Assembly (NCBI GenBank): GCA_020632665.1
Contig: JACKFC010000007.1
Span: 1-64,000 of the forward strand
DNA from: Deltaproteobacteria bacterium
Lineage (GTDB): Bacteria > Myxococcota_A > UBA9042
Direction: 5' to 3'
DNA: 64,000 nucleotides
The translations under genes and the position numbers were made by a program. The notes beneath the pieces were generated by a model, which was not told the origin of the DNA, did not search any database, and was given only the letters and a program-made list of their open reading frames with translations. Below, in pieces: positions 37,212 to 45,528 of this stretch; the first letter of the stretch is position 1, and every line of letters begins with the position of its first letter.

Positions 37212-38132
37212 ATGATGCCATTGATTCTGAAGCACTGCGGCAATGCGGGTGGTGGGCTGGCGCTCCTCGTCCTTCTGACAGGTTGCGCGATGCAGGTGCC
37301 GCGCGGCCCCGTGACGCTTGGGACGGTCGATTTCCACGGACTTTTTGGCGTGACCCTTGAGTCACGGGTCGTCGGCCCTGCACGCGCGCCTGATGGCTTG
37401 ATGCGCCGCGTGGTGGTCGATCCGATGCTCGTCGAGGCTCCTTCGCGGCCAGAAGTCGGCGTGATCGCCGGATCCACGGCCATCGAGCCCGAAGTCGGAG
37501 ACCTCCTGCTCGCGCAGTTGGTGGCCGCAGGTAGCGTCGTTGTCTCACCCGCAGCGCTGCGGTCGATGCTCGCTGTGGGCTGCAAGGACCCTCATTGCCG
37601 TACCGGTACATGGGTCGAGCAGGTCCATTGGCTGGCCCGGCACGCCGCGAAGAGCGCGCCGGCGCTCAGCGACCCGCCGACCGTCGCGTTGCCGGTCACG
37701 GCGCTCGCTGTCGAATTCGAAGAGCGCCCGGTCACGGTGGTCTGGAATGCGGCTGCGGCGAGGCTCGAAGTCACGCCGCAGTTGGTCCCGTCCGAGCGTA
37801 CGCTCTGCCCGAATCTGTCGCTGCCATTGCCGGTTGCGCGCATTGGCATCGAGGTCTTCGACGCAGCCACGGGCGCATTGGTCGCGAAGACGACGACGCG
37901 GCGAACGATCGAGACGTCGACGCCGGCGCAATGGAAGATCGCGATGTACCAGCCGCGCGAACCACAAGGGCCCGTTGCCGAGGTTCCGTCGTATTGCGCG
38001 AGTTTGCGGTCTGCTTGGCGGGAGCGGGTCATGCGCGTCCTAGCAGCCGACAAACCTGGCCAGCGACGTACGCTACAGGGCCTGATCAAGGCGGCGATTG
38101 CGCCGTTGTTGTCCGAATCCACGGCGAAATAG
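37212..38132 (+). CDS. Lipoprotein of unknown function
   Basis: Start ATG 37212 (GGGAGG upstream; a second ATG follows at 37215). The 306-residue product has a signal peptide with lipobox 'LLTGC', then beta-rich segments and helices ('LMRRVVVDPMLVEAPSRPEV', 'IEPEVGDLLLAQLVAAGSVV', 'IGIEVFDAATGALVAKTT'). The layout resembles envelope lipoproteins of the LpoB/CsgG-like secretion type but I cannot assign it. Its base composition is lower in GC than the flanking core genes, as for other genes of this accessory region. Confidence 0.78.
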   Translation: MMPLILKHCGNAGGGLALLVLLTGCAMQVPRGPVTLGTVDFHGLFGVTLESRVVGPARAPDGLMRRVVVDPMLVEAPSRPEVGVIAGSTAIEPEVGDLLLAQLVAAGSVVVSPAALRSMLAVGCKDPHCRTGTWVEQVHWLARHAAKSAPALSDPPTVALPVTALAVEFEERPVTVVWNAAAARLEVTPQLVPSERTLCPNLSLPLPVARIGIEVFDAATGALVAKTTTRRTIETSTPAQWKIAMYQPREPQGPVAEVPSYCASLRSAWRERVMRVLAADKPGQRRTLQGLIKAAIAPLLSESTAK

Positions 38133-38683
38133 AGCTTGGTGCGATCATCAGCAGCAGCCCTGGCCCGTCCGGCATAGCCGGCTGTGGCGTACGTTGTAGC
38201 CTGGTCGCAATGGCGGTGACGCCGCAGCGTACTTCCGCCGTCGTCCTGCCCAAGGCCCGGCCCGGTCGCCTCGAGATGGCGTCCCCAGAGGGATGGGGTA
38301 TGGCTCAGGGTCCTCGCGATCCGCATCGCCCCTTCTCTTCGTCACTACTGATAGATGAAGGCGAATTGGAGACCAGTGAGGTCCTGGAGTTGGTCCTCCG
38401 ACAACTGGCTTTCGCTGCATGGGCTTGGTGGAGTTCAAGCTCTCTCCCCGCTACGGCGGGGAGAGATGCCGAAGCCGAAGGCGAAGGCAGTGAGGGGAGA
38501 AGCAAAAAGAGCGCGCCCTTGGGCGCTCGACTTTGGTGCATTGTCTCCGACGACACGCGGGAATTGTTAGCCATCACCGTGTCTTCTGGGCGATTCGCCG
38601 GTGGGCTTCAAGTAAGGCTTGCAGGCGCATACTGCCCAAGACCGAAGGGACGACTCGTCGTTCTCATCCTTAAGGAGCACGCC
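38133..38683. other. 551-bp intergenic region holding a REP-like hairpin
   Basis: The region has no convincing gene on either strand: the open frames that cross it lack ribosome binding sites and protein-like composition. It contains the hairpin at 38441-38466. Downstream, at 38512-38531, 'GAGCGCGCCC-TT-GGGCGCTC' could form a short stem with one bulged base. The last 20 bp carry TAAGGAG, the ribosome binding site of the next gene, and the promoter of the cassette should lie in this region. Confidence 0.5.
38441..38466. repeat. REP-like palindromic hairpin
   Basis: An 11-bp perfect stem (TCTCTCCCCGC / GCGGGGAGAGA) with a four-base loop TACG, followed about 25 bp later by 'GTGAGGGGAG'. The stem-loop plus a nearby G-rich tail is the layout of the common REP-type elements with CTCTCCCCGC...GCGGGGAGAG stems in many proteobacterial genomes. 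I see only one copy in the window. It may also act as an mRNA stabiliser or terminator. Confidence 0.6.
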
Positions 38684-39100
38684 ATGCCTACCCCGCCAAA
38701 CTTCGCAATTTTGGACTACGAACCCACGGTCGCCTTCACCGCAGTCGTCGCGTCGGATGGCAACATTGCCGCAGGCACGCTCGTAGGCCTGAACGCCAGC
38801 GGCGAAGCCGTCAATGCGAACGCTGTGGACGACCCCGAGGAGGACTTGGTGCAAGCGCTCGGCATCGCGGCGTACGCGGCCGACGTCGGCGAACACGTGC
38901 TGATCCTGCCGATGTGCACGGTCTATGTCTCGACCGCTCTTACTTTCCGAGGCGTCACCCTCTACGCAACCGACGCCGGGGGGTACGACGAAACCGCGCC
39001 CGCGGCACCAGGAGACCTCCGCCAGGTTGTGGGCTACGGCAGCGCACAGTCCAGCGTCCTGAAATTCGCCATCCAGCCGACGCCGGTGGTGGTTCCCTGA
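38684..39100 (+). CDS. Phage capsid-decoration-like protein
   Basis: Start ATG 38684 with TAAGGAGCACGCC upstream. A 138-residue beta-rich protein with the order seen in head-decoration proteins (DUF2190/gpD-like): 'DGNIAAGTLVGLNASGEAVN', 'ALGIAAYAADVGEHVLIL', 'TFRGVTLYATDAGGYDETAP' and 'RQVVGYGSAQSSVLKF'. In phages such proteins stabilise the capsid shell. It is the first gene of a five-gene co-directional run, and the next gene starts 46 bp later. The assignment rests on pattern only and is moderate. Confidence 0.65.
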   Translation: MPTPPNFAILDYEPTVAFTAVVASDGNIAAGTLVGLNASGEAVNANAVDDPEEDLVQALGIAAYAADVGEHVLILPMCTVYVSTALTFRGVTLYATDAGGYDETAPAAPGDLRQVVGYGSAQSSVLKFAIQPTPVVVP

Positions 39101-39146
39101 TCGCCGTACAACCGATCATCTGACGCCCCACCCACAAGGAGCCCCC

Positions 39147-39968
39147 ATGCGCTTCCACCTCGCCGCCTACGTCGAGTCCAGCCTCGACACCACCAACCAA
39201 GCCCTCTCCGCCGTCGCCGACGTTCTGCTCTACGGCAGCGGCACCAACGGCTTCATGCTCCCCGAAGACATGGACGTCATCGCCGGCTACGCCAACGGCG
39301 AAGGGCTCCGCTCTTCTCGCGTCGTCGCGCCGAGCCTGCTCCGCATCGGCTACCCCAATATCGTCCCGTCGCAGCGCAACCCGGCCGGCCTGTTCACCCC
39401 GTCCGACCCGAACCTGATGGACCTGCTGCGCAACCCGGTCCGCCTTCGCCGCGGAGAGCGCGTCACCGCGCAGGCTACGCCGACCGTGGGCCTGACCGGC
39501 CTGCCCGCCGTGCAGCTGCTCTGGCTCCGCGCCGGCTATGACCCGGTGCCCGAGGGCGAGAGCTTCTGGCTGCCCTACCACCTCGTCAGCGGCGCCAGCG
39601 TCGCGCTCGGCAGCTGGAGCCTGGTGACGATGGAATTCGACCAGACCCTGCCCTCGGGTAGCTACCTGATCGCCGGCATCGACCACGACAGCCCGAGCGG
39701 CATCGCCGTGCGCATCGCCTGCCCGGGCAGCTCGTTCCGCCCCGGCGCGCTGGCGATTGGCTCGCCGACTGGGCTGGGCGGTGGCCGCAACCACGAGCTC
39801 TTCTACGGCGACCACCTCGGCAGCTACGGCGTCTTCGACACCGACGCGCCGCCCTCGCTCGAGCTACTCTCGGCCGTCGCCCGCACCACCGATGACTACC
39901 AAGATGTCGGGATGATGCGGTTGATCCGCATCGGCGACGTCGGCGCGGCCAAGCGCTTCTGCCGCTAG
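39147..39968 (+). CDS. Candidate virus-like coat/structural protein
   Basis: Start ATG 39147 with AAGGAGCCCCC upstream. A 273-residue protein, mostly predicted beta strand, no signal peptide. Segments such as 'SRVVAPSLLRIGYPNIVPSQ', 'NPVRLRRGERVTAQAT', 'SLVTMEFDQTLPSGSYLIAG' and 'RIACPGSSFRPGALAI' give a beta-sandwich impression like viral coat proteins rather than an enzyme. No HK97-fold signature is apparent. It lies between the decoration-like gene and a small beta-rich protein in a co-directional run, which supports a structural role. The family is not recognised, so the call is an inference. Confidence 0.6.
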   Translation: MRFHLAAYVESSLDTTNQALSAVADVLLYGSGTNGFMLPEDMDVIAGYANGEGLRSSRVVAPSLLRIGYPNIVPSQRNPAGLFTPSDPNLMDLLRNPVRLRRGERVTAQATPTVGLTGLPAVQLLWLRAGYDPVPEGESFWLPYHLVSGASVALGSWSLVTMEFDQTLPSGSYLIAGIDHDSPSGIAVRIACPGSSFRPGALAIGSPTGLGGGRNHELFYGDHLGSYGVFDTDAPPSLELLSAVARTTDDYQDVGMMRLIRIGDVGAAKRFCR

Positions 39969-39978
39969 GGAGGGCCTC

Positions 39979-40293
39979 GTGGCAACGCATGGCATCGTCC
40001 AGACCGCCGCGATCGACGCGACCGAGGTGCGGCAGGTGCTCGGCACCGACAGCGCGCGGCAGGCGATCGTCTTTTCGCCGCCCAGCGGGGGCCTCGAATA
40101 CACGGTGAGCACCGAGCGTGACTTCAGCCACGGTGAGGGCCTGGTGCTGGCCGGGGGTGCTGCCGCGGTGGAGATCACGCGAGCACGTCACGGCGACGCG
40201 GTGACGCGGGCTTGGTTCGCGCGGTTGGGCAGCGCTGGACCGGTGACGGTTGGATTTCTCGTCGTTTCTGGCGAGGGGTGTGGGTGTAAGTGA
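39979..40293 (+). CDS. Small beta-rich protein, possible structural component
   Basis: Start GTG 39979 with GGGAGGG 4 bases upstream. A 104-residue protein with alternating strands ('RQAIVFSPPSGGLEYTVS', 'GLVLAGGAAAVEITRARH', 'RAWFARLGSAGPVTVGFLVV'), similar in style to minor capsid or fibre-base proteins of phages. It ends 'GEGCGCK'. Separated by 10 bp from the preceding gene and overlapping the next (TGATG), so it belongs to the same unit. No family is assigned. Confidence 0.65.
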   Translation: MATHGIVQTAAIDATEVRQVLGTDSARQAIVFSPPSGGLEYTVSTERDFSHGEGLVLAGGAAAVEITRARHGDAVTRAWFARLGSAGPVTVGFLVVSGEGCGCK

Positions 40294-40907
40294 TGGCGCA
40301 CCAACAGGTTATCGTGGTCCCCCCGGCACCGGAGGGCGCTGAGAGTGTTTCGATCCTACACTCCACGCCACGGCGCCTCGAGCCGCTGTGGTCGGGGCCC
40401 GCTGCGACGGCTTCGGGTCGCGGTATCACTGTCGATGCCGGCTCGGTCGCTGCAGCAGGGAGGGGTCGCAAGGCCGAGTTCGTCGTCCAGTGGCGCGGCA
40501 AGCGCGGCGAGCTGTTGGGCTCGCGGTCCGTCTTGCCGAGCGCAGTGGCGGGGCGCTCGGCGGCCGCCGCTCGCCCCTCTTCGCAAAGGCCTGCGGGCCT
40601 CGACCTATCCGCTCTCACGCAGCCTTCGATGTCCTCGGCGGCTACCAAGGCCGCGCTAGCCGTCAGCGGGCTTTCGGCCAAGCCGAATCCGCAGCTGCTG
40701 CCCCAGCTCATCGCTGCGCAGGCCAAGCTACGTGCGGCGCGACGAGTCGGCGATGCTGCCGCAGCGACAGTGGCACGGAAGGAAGTCATGGCGCTGGCGA
40801 AGGCATGCCTGCCGCCTGACGTCTGCGTCAGCGAGCGGCGCGCCGCGAAGACCGCGATCGCGTATTGGCTACAGCGCGCCTATGCGGCGCGTGGGCTCTC
40901 GATGTAG
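40293..40907 (+). CDS. Protein of unknown function in the cassette
   Basis: Start ATG 40293 overlaps the stop of the preceding gene by one base. The 204-residue product has a short beta-rich N-terminus ('QQVIVVPPAPEGAESVSILH'), an Ala/Ser/Arg-rich disordered-looking middle with several Gly, and a helical C-terminus ('NPQLLPQLIAAQAKLRAARR', 'AAKTAIAYWLQRAYAARG'). The Ala/Arg-rich helices could bind nucleic acid or act as an assembly scaffold. I do not recognise a family. The next gene starts 13 bp later. Confidence 0.68.
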   Translation: MAHQQVIVVPPAPEGAESVSILHSTPRRLEPLWSGPAATASGRGITVDAGSVAAAGRGRKAEFVVQWRGKRGELLGSRSVLPSAVAGRSAAAARPSSQRPAGLDLSALTQPSMSSAATKAALAVSGLSAKPNPQLLPQLIAAQAKLRAARRVGDAAAATVARKEVMALAKACLPPDVCVSERRAAKTAIAYWLQRAYAARGLSM

Positions 40908-40920
40908 GCAGGAGGCAGTC

Positions 40921-42222
40921 GTGATCCGCAAGCATATTCTCTTCGTCGACCTTATCACGTGCGAGAAGGCCCAGGAGTCCACGGACGAAGTGCGCGTCTC
41001 GCTACTGGTGGGGAACAACGTCGTCGCTTCCCGTTTCGTTGAGCTCTCGAAGGCCTCGCCGACGCGCCAATTCGAACAGTTCTCCGCTGAGTTCGACGAC
41101 ACCATCGACGTCAAGATCGTGGAGGAGGACCGGCTCTCCGTCCCGCTCTTCGGTTCCATCTCGACGGCTGATGACTTCATCGACAGCGACACGATCTGGG
41201 GCCTGGTCAACCCTGCCGACGCCGGCAAGACCTTCACCAGGACGCTTGCAGGTGACGGCGCGAAGTACGTGTTGACGATGCGGATCGAGTTCAACCCTGC
41301 GTTTGTCGCCGGGTCGGATCGCCGTGCCGCGGCGATCGCGCAGGTCAGTGCGACGTCGGCCGTGGCGTTGCAGGCGGCGGGCGGGACGATGTGGCCGAAC
41401 ATCACGGCCAACCAACTGCTCTCGGACATGCTTTTTCGACTGAACAACAGTGATCTCTCTACGTTCCCGGCAGGTTCGATGAACAAGTCTGGCACGCTGC
41501 TGCCGATGCAGGGACCTGCCAACCTCTGCGGTCCAGCAGCGATCGTCTTCGAGTTGTTGATTCGACGCCCAGATCGCTACGTCGCGATGCTCCTCGAGCT
41601 CTACGCCACCGGCGCATTTCATGGCCGTACGCGAAAGTTCGTGGCCGGCCAGGATCTACGCAACTCGTTATTGATGCACAAGAATCAGTCGATGAACGCC
41701 GCCGACTGGATGTTGATGGCCACGTTGCGGGACGACATGAACGTGCTCATGGACTACGCGGGCGACAACGCGGCCGCGGTGATCCAGTTCGGCAACACAG
41801 ACTTCTTCGACATGGCGGCTGGCAGCAGCACGATGTTTGCGGTGCACACATGGTGCGCCGAGGTACTACGTATGAGACCGTGGTACGAGTCTACGTGGCT
41901 GTGGGGAGAAGCTGATGGGCTGACGCAGGCGAAGAAGGTCCTGGATGAGGGAGGCGTGGCGTTCATCATGTGCTCATCCGGCCTGGTGGACGAAGACAAG
42001 AACGAAAACCTAGCTCCGGTGCCAACTCACTGGGTCGCGATGACTGGAGCATTCCCAGGGAAGCCGTTGCACGTGAAGAGCAAGTCGATTTTCGGCGACG
42101 ACAAGTTCGCCTTCCAGCTGTTCTCGTGGGGCAGTCTGTGGAACATCGAACGCGGAGAGGAAGATTTCGAAGACGAGACCTGGGGTTACCTCTATGCGCG
42201 GGAGAGCTGGGACTCGGCGTAG
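40921..42222 (+). CDS. C2-like plus papain-like cysteine-peptidase-type protein
   Basis: The start is GTG 40921, with AGGAGG 5 bases upstream; the frame is open 189 bp further but overlaps the previous gene. The 433-residue product has an N-terminal beta-sandwich resembling a C2-type domain (about 1-125; 'HILFVDLITCEKAQESTDEV', 'FDDTIDVKIVEEDRL'). A C-terminal domain has candidate papain-like catalytic residues: Cys in 'ANLCGPAAIVFELL' and His in 'PTHWVAMTG'. NLCGPAA and HWV are arranged as in the C39/NlpC-like papain fold. It could cleave peptides, peptidoglycan or ubiquitin-like proteins. The base composition is clearly lower in GC than in core genes (about 55 % over the first 60 bases). 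Distal gene of the cassette. Confidence 0.75.
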   Translation: MIRKHILFVDLITCEKAQESTDEVRVSLLVGNNVVASRFVELSKASPTRQFEQFSAEFDDTIDVKIVEEDRLSVPLFGSISTADDFIDSDTIWGLVNPADAGKTFTRTLAGDGAKYVLTMRIEFNPAFVAGSDRRAAAIAQVSATSAVALQAAGGTMWPNITANQLLSDMLFRLNNSDLSTFPAGSMNKSGTLLPMQGPANLCGPAAIVFELLIRRPDRYVAMLLELYATGAFHGRTRKFVAGQDLRNSLLMHKNQSMNAADWMLMATLRDDMNVLMDYAGDNAAAVIQFGNTDFFDMAAGSSTMFAVHTWCAEVLRMRPWYESTWLWGEADGLTQAKKVLDEGGVAFIMCSSGLVDEDKNENLAPVPTHWVAMTGAFPGKPLHVKSKSIFGDDKFAFQLFSWGSLWNIERGEEDFEDETWGYLYARESWDSA

Positions 42223-42384
42223 CAGTTCGGCGCTTGCTCTTGCGCAGCTCGCCAAATTCACATGGACGGGTGACAGGGAAGGCCGTCGCGGCGATACTGC
42301 GTGAAACTAGCGCCGAATGCTGACTCCCGGGCGCTGAACCATCGCGCCATAACCTGAGGGTCAGCTGGCCAGGGGGCGGTTGTC

Positions 42385-42903
42385 ATGAAGCGAGTTCGGC
42401 CTCGTCAACGAATGATTCTCCAGCTGTTCGCCACAACATGCTTGGTACTGCAAGCCGTGTCGGGGACTGCAGAGCCGCTACGGCCAGGTAGCCACTCGTA
42501 CATCTCCGGAAGGCTCGTGCTAGGCGTCCCCGGACTTGTCGGTCTGATGGCAACTGTTTCCGGCACATCACCAATCGTGCTGCAACTGGGTGGTGCAGGC
42601 CGCGACTATCAAGCGTGGCTGGGATGGTCGCTGCTTGTGCCGAATGCGCCTGGGAGCAAATGGCGCTACGACTGGCAGTTCGTTCAGGTCGGAGCGGGCT
42701 ACGGCACTGTCTCGATCAACACGACTGCGGAGGAAGTACCAAACAAGTGGCACTTTGCGGTGGCGAGCACATTCCGCTGCCTGCGCGAAGTTGCCTGGGG
42801 CTTTGGCCTGGAGTTTTTCGGACAAGTCGGGGTCGGATGGAACCCACTGGAGGACATCGACTACTTCCCCCAAATCAACTTCGGAATCGGGGTCTACCGC
42901 TAG
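42385..42903 (+). CDS. Exported protein of unknown function
   Basis: A 172-residue protein with a basic N-terminus, a hydrophobic core and probable signal cleavage near 'SGTAEP'. The mature part has short beta strands with aromatic residues ('YISGRLVLGVPGLVGL', 'WRYDWQFVQVGAGYGTVSIN', 'FGLEFFGQVGVGWNPLED') and ends 'INFGIGVYR', a C-terminal aromatic-plus-Arg end typical of outer-membrane barrels. Possibly a small OM barrel similar in style to 22792-23370. Low-GC composition places it with the accessory region. It follows the cassette by 162 bp. Confidence 0.7.
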   Translation: MKRVRPRQRMILQLFATTCLVLQAVSGTAEPLRPGSHSYISGRLVLGVPGLVGLMATVSGTSPIVLQLGGAGRDYQAWLGWSLLVPNAPGSKWRYDWQFVQVGAGYGTVSINTTAEEVPNKWHFAVASTFRCLREVAWGFGLEFFGQVGVGWNPLEDIDYFPQINFGIGVYR

Positions 42904-43066
42904 CGTCCCAGCGGCTTGGACTCAGCCAAAGCGGACCCGAACCCACTTTATCTGCTAGCCACGACGTCCGTGCGGTGTCTGAACGCCGCGCGCCTCGCCT
43001 TCCTCAACACAAACCTGCTCGCTCGACGCCCGCGTTGCGTTCGGCCGATTCGCCCAGCAGACCCGG

Positions 43067-43942
43067 CTACGGCTGGCGAGCCGCTGGGGCACATGCGTCT
43101 CGACCTTGGCTCCGGGCGAATGCTGCGAGCGCCTCGAGCACACCGTCTTTTCGCAAGATATCGTTATGACCGGCGCCGACGACGATCTCCACCTTCGCGC
43201 CGGAGATCGCCGCGGCGAGGGCTCTGCCCATCGCCACAGGGATCACCTGGTCGGCGTCGCCGTGGACGATCCAGGTCGGGATCCCGATCTGCGCCGCCAC
43301 CGCCGCCGAATCGAATGGATCGCGCAGCAGCCAGCGCACCGGCACCCACGGATAGAGCTCCGCCGCGCGGTCGGCGACCGAGGTGAAGGGCGAGACCAGC
43401 ACCAGCGCGTCGCCAATGCCTCGGCTGGCGAGCTGGCAGGCGACGCCGGAGCCCAGCGACCGACCGAAGAGCACGATCGGACCGCGCGGCGCGTCGGCTC
43501 GTGCGAGCAGCGCCGCGATCGCCGCCGCTGACGCCTCGACCGCGGTGTCTTGCCCGACACCGTCGCCTTCGCTGAGGCCGTAGCCCGGATACTCGGGCGC
43601 GAAGAAGCCCAACCCGAGGCCGTGGACGCGGCGCGCGAGCCTGTTGAGGCCCGCGACCTGCTCGGCGTTGCCGTGCAGATAGACCAGGGTTGGCGCGCCC
43701 GGAGCGGCGGGCAGCCAGAGCGCCGGGATGGTCCCGCCCCGCCAGCCGACGCGGAGCGCCTCGATCCCGTCGCGGGCGTCGATCGGCGCCGGTCGTGGCG
43801 GCATGAAGACGAGCTTGCGTTGGAGCGCGAACAGCGCGACGAGCTGCAGCACGTAGAGCACCGCCACCGTCGTGACGATCAGCCGGAGCCATCTACGGAG
43901 TCGCGCTGCTGTGGGCAGCACCGCGAAGCCCTGCGCTCCCAT
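43067..43942 (-). CDS. Membrane-anchored alpha/beta hydrolase (YfhR/BEM46-like)
   Basis: Start ATG 43942 (a TTG at 43945 is in frame). A 291-residue protein with an N-terminal membrane anchor ('LIVTTVAVLYVLQLVALFAL') and an alpha/beta hydrolase domain: oxyanion motif 'YLHGNAEQVAG', nucleophile 'GRSLGSG' (G-x-S-x-G), acid in 'IVHGDADQVIP' and His in 'GAGHNDI'. It is similar to the Bem46/YfhR hydrolases, of unknown substrate. The start overlaps the stop of the upstream remnant by one base, so the two may have shared a transcript. Confidence 0.88.
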   Translation of the reverse strand: MGAQGFAVLPTAARLRRWLRLIVTTVAVLYVLQLVALFALQRKLVFMPPRPAPIDARDGIEALRVGWRGGTIPALWLPAAPGAPTLVYLHGNAEQVAGLNRLARRVHGLGLGFFAPEYPGYGLSEGDGVGQDTAVEASAAAIAALLARADAPRGPIVLFGRSLGSGVACQLASRGIGDALVLVSPFTSVADRAAELYPWVPVRWLLRDPFDSAAVAAQIGIPTWIVHGDADQVIPVAMGRALAAAISGAKVEIVVGAGHNDILRKDGVLEALAAFARSQGRDACAPAARQP

Positions 43943-44295
43943 CAACCGTCCAGGCCATCGCGCGCGCCCGTCAGCTGCTCGATATCATCGAGATCCTTCG
44001 CCCGCCCCGCGGCTCGTTTGGCAGCGAGCAACGCTACGAGACCGATGTAGGACAGCGTACGGGGAGCTTCCGTGCCCTCCAATCGTGGCTCGCCTCTACC
44101 GCGACCTTCCGCCTCGCGCAGGTCGGGGTTGCCACCACCGTAGGCGCGGCGCTCGAGCTCGCGCGCGACCGCTTGTCGGCCCTCGACGCCGAGCGCTCGC
44201 ATCTGGCAACGGTCGTGGCGTGCTGCCTCCTGGTGACTGGTGGTCTTGTGAACGACGCGTTCCATCGTCACTCCGGTGCCGGCAAGCGACGGCAC
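43942..44295 (-). pseudogene. Remnant of a nucleotidyltransferase-like gene
   Basis: The 117-residue frame has a C-terminal half resembling the end of a nucleotidyltransferase/AbiEii-like protein: 'LSYIGLVALLAAKRAAGRAK', then 'DLDDIEQL', the usual K-x-A-A-G-R-x-K-D-x-x-D-x-x-x-L signature. The N-terminal half is low-complexity and overlaps the diverged repeat at 44140-44226. No NTP-binding GS or D-x-D motif precedes it, so the catalytic domain is missing. It probably represents a decayed copy of a gene such as 45007-45528. The TGATG overlap with the hydrolase gene may be incidental. Confidence 0.45.
44140..44226. repeat. Diverged dispersed repeat, copy A
   Basis: The segment 'TAGGCGCGGCGCTCG' through 'CGAGCGCTCGCATCTGG' matches copy B (44890-44976) with about three quarters of bases identical by eye, including the block TGTCGGCCCTCG and GAGCGCTCG. 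A short similar tail also follows: GTGCACTCGACGCG at about 44356 versus GTGCACTCAACGCG at 45001. Both copies lie outside clear genes. Confidence 0.5.
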
Positions 44296-44520
44296 CAGCC
44301 ATGATCCCCCTGCCCGGTCATGCGCGCAAGCACGACGTTGCTACGGCGACGTCGCGTGCACTCGACGCGGTCCCGGCGGCGGCGTCCAGCGCAATTGGAG
44401 GTGGCGACCGGAGGCTCCCCTGCGATGCTCCGAGGCAGCTCGAATGACAACGCTTGTTGCAGGGCATCAGCTGTCAGACCGCACGGTCGAGCGTTCGCGC
44501 CCACACGCTGGAGGTTCCGC

Positions 44521-44892
44521 ATGCATCGTATCGTCTTCATCGCCGCCGTCGGAGCCGCGCTCCTCGCCACGGCACGCGAAACGCAGGACGCTGGTATGAC
44601 CGACGCCGACTGCCGCAACTCGTTCTGGTGTTCGGAGAAGGGGCGCTGCACCGCGAGCAACGACAGCTGCGTGGCGACCGGTGCTGCCGACTGCGAGGCC
44701 TCGAGCGAATGCCAGAGCAAGGGATTTTGCGCACCGGTCGACAACCAATGCCGGTTTCGACCCTGTGTCCAGCGCGAGCTCTGCACCAAGTTGGGCTATT
44801 GCACCGACGGTCCCGACAACACCTGCTGCAACGACGCCAAGATGTGCTGCGACGACGCCGGGAACTGCAAGGTCACGGTCGGATCGCCATAG
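44521..44892 (+). CDS. Small Cys-rich secreted protein
   Basis: Start ATG 44521 follows GGAGGTTCCGC. The 123-residue product has a short signal peptide ('MHRIVFIAAVGAALLATA') and about 17 cysteines in a mature part of about 100 residues, in repeated C-x(4-7)-C units such as 'FWCSEKGRC', 'CEASSECQSKGFC' and 'TKLGYCTDGPDNTCC'. The repeated units resemble short EGF-like or knottin-type modules often seen in Myxococcota secreted proteins. It should be heavily disulfide-bonded and may depend on envelope thiol oxidoreductases like the DsbA-like protein at 2662-4620. Confidence 0.75.
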   Translation: MHRIVFIAAVGAALLATARETQDAGMTDADCRNSFWCSEKGRCTASNDSCVATGAADCEASSECQSKGFCAPVDNQCRFRPCVQRELCTKLGYCTDGPDNTCCNDAKMCCDDAGNCKVTVGSP

Positions 44893-44976
44893 GCTCGGCG
44901 CTCGTGCTCACGCCCATCGGCCTGTCGGCCCTCGGCGGCGAGCGCTCGAATCGGGCGACGGGATATGCCCATATGT
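44890..44976. repeat. Diverged dispersed repeat, copy B
   Basis: Second copy of the repeat described at 44140-44226, beginning within the stop of the Cys-rich gene and ending just before the NTase gene's 3' end. Same orientation as copy A. It lies in a short gap of 114 bp between the convergent genes 44521-44892 and 45007-45528. Confidence 0.5.
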
Positions 44977-45006
44977 GGTCGATGGCAAAGGAAACGCCAC
45001 GTGCAC

Positions 45007-45528
45007 TCAACGCGCGGGCGGGGGCGGCGGTGCAAATCCTGTGCTCGACCAAACTCGCCACGCCGCGGAGAGGTCGCGCCCGCGTGCCGCACCGCGAGCA
45101 GCGATGAGCCTGACCAACGCGCCGACGCGCTCACGCGCCTCGGCGTCCATCACCGCGTGGAGCGCATGGAGGTCCATGGCGTCCTGCGGACGTTCCGCGT
45201 CGACCGAGAGCAACTTCATTGCGACCAGAAATTCTGGGCGTGCGACGGCTACACGGAGGTCCGGCAAGACCTCCAGCATCTGCGCCGCTGCGACGATCTC
45301 GGGCTCGATACCGCACGTCGCGAAGAGCAGGTCGACCACGTGCGGCCCGTCGATTGCGGGAAGCGCGAGGCGCACCGTCGCGAGCCGATCCGTGTAGCTC
45401 TGTTCGATGACGTCGCCGACTCGCCAGCCCCGCCTGAGCAACGCGTGCGTCGTTGATTCAGCCTCCGCGTCGTCCGCGACCGCGACCGCGATGTCGATAT
45501 CGTGGGTGAAGCGCGGCTCGGGTGTCAC
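45007..45528 (-). CDS. Nucleotidyltransferase-like protein (AbiEii/DUF-type), possible toxin
   Basis: Start GTG 45528 overlaps the stop of the small upstream gene as GTGA. The 173-residue product has 'PRFTHDIDIAVAVADDAE', i.e. R-x-T-x-D-I-D, the catalytic Asp pair of the nucleotidyltransferase superfamily, followed by 'HVVDLLFATCGIEPEIVA' (third Asp in a strand) and 'VARPEFLVAMKLLSVDAERP' (the Lys helix with 'RPQDAMDL'). The Gly-Ser or Gly-Gly motif normally before the Asp pair is absent because the start lies so close, so the N-terminus is short relative to the family. It resembles nucleotidyltransferase toxins of type-IV (AbiE-like) systems. Confidence 0.68.
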   Translation of the reverse strand: MTPEPRFTHDIDIAVAVADDAEAESTTHALLRRGWRVGDVIEQSYTDRLATVRLALPAIDGPHVVDLLFATCGIEPEIVAAAQMLEVLPDLRVAVARPEFLVAMKLLSVDAERPQDAMDLHALHAVMDAEARERVGALVRLIAARGAARGRDLSAAWRVWSSTGFAPPPPPAR

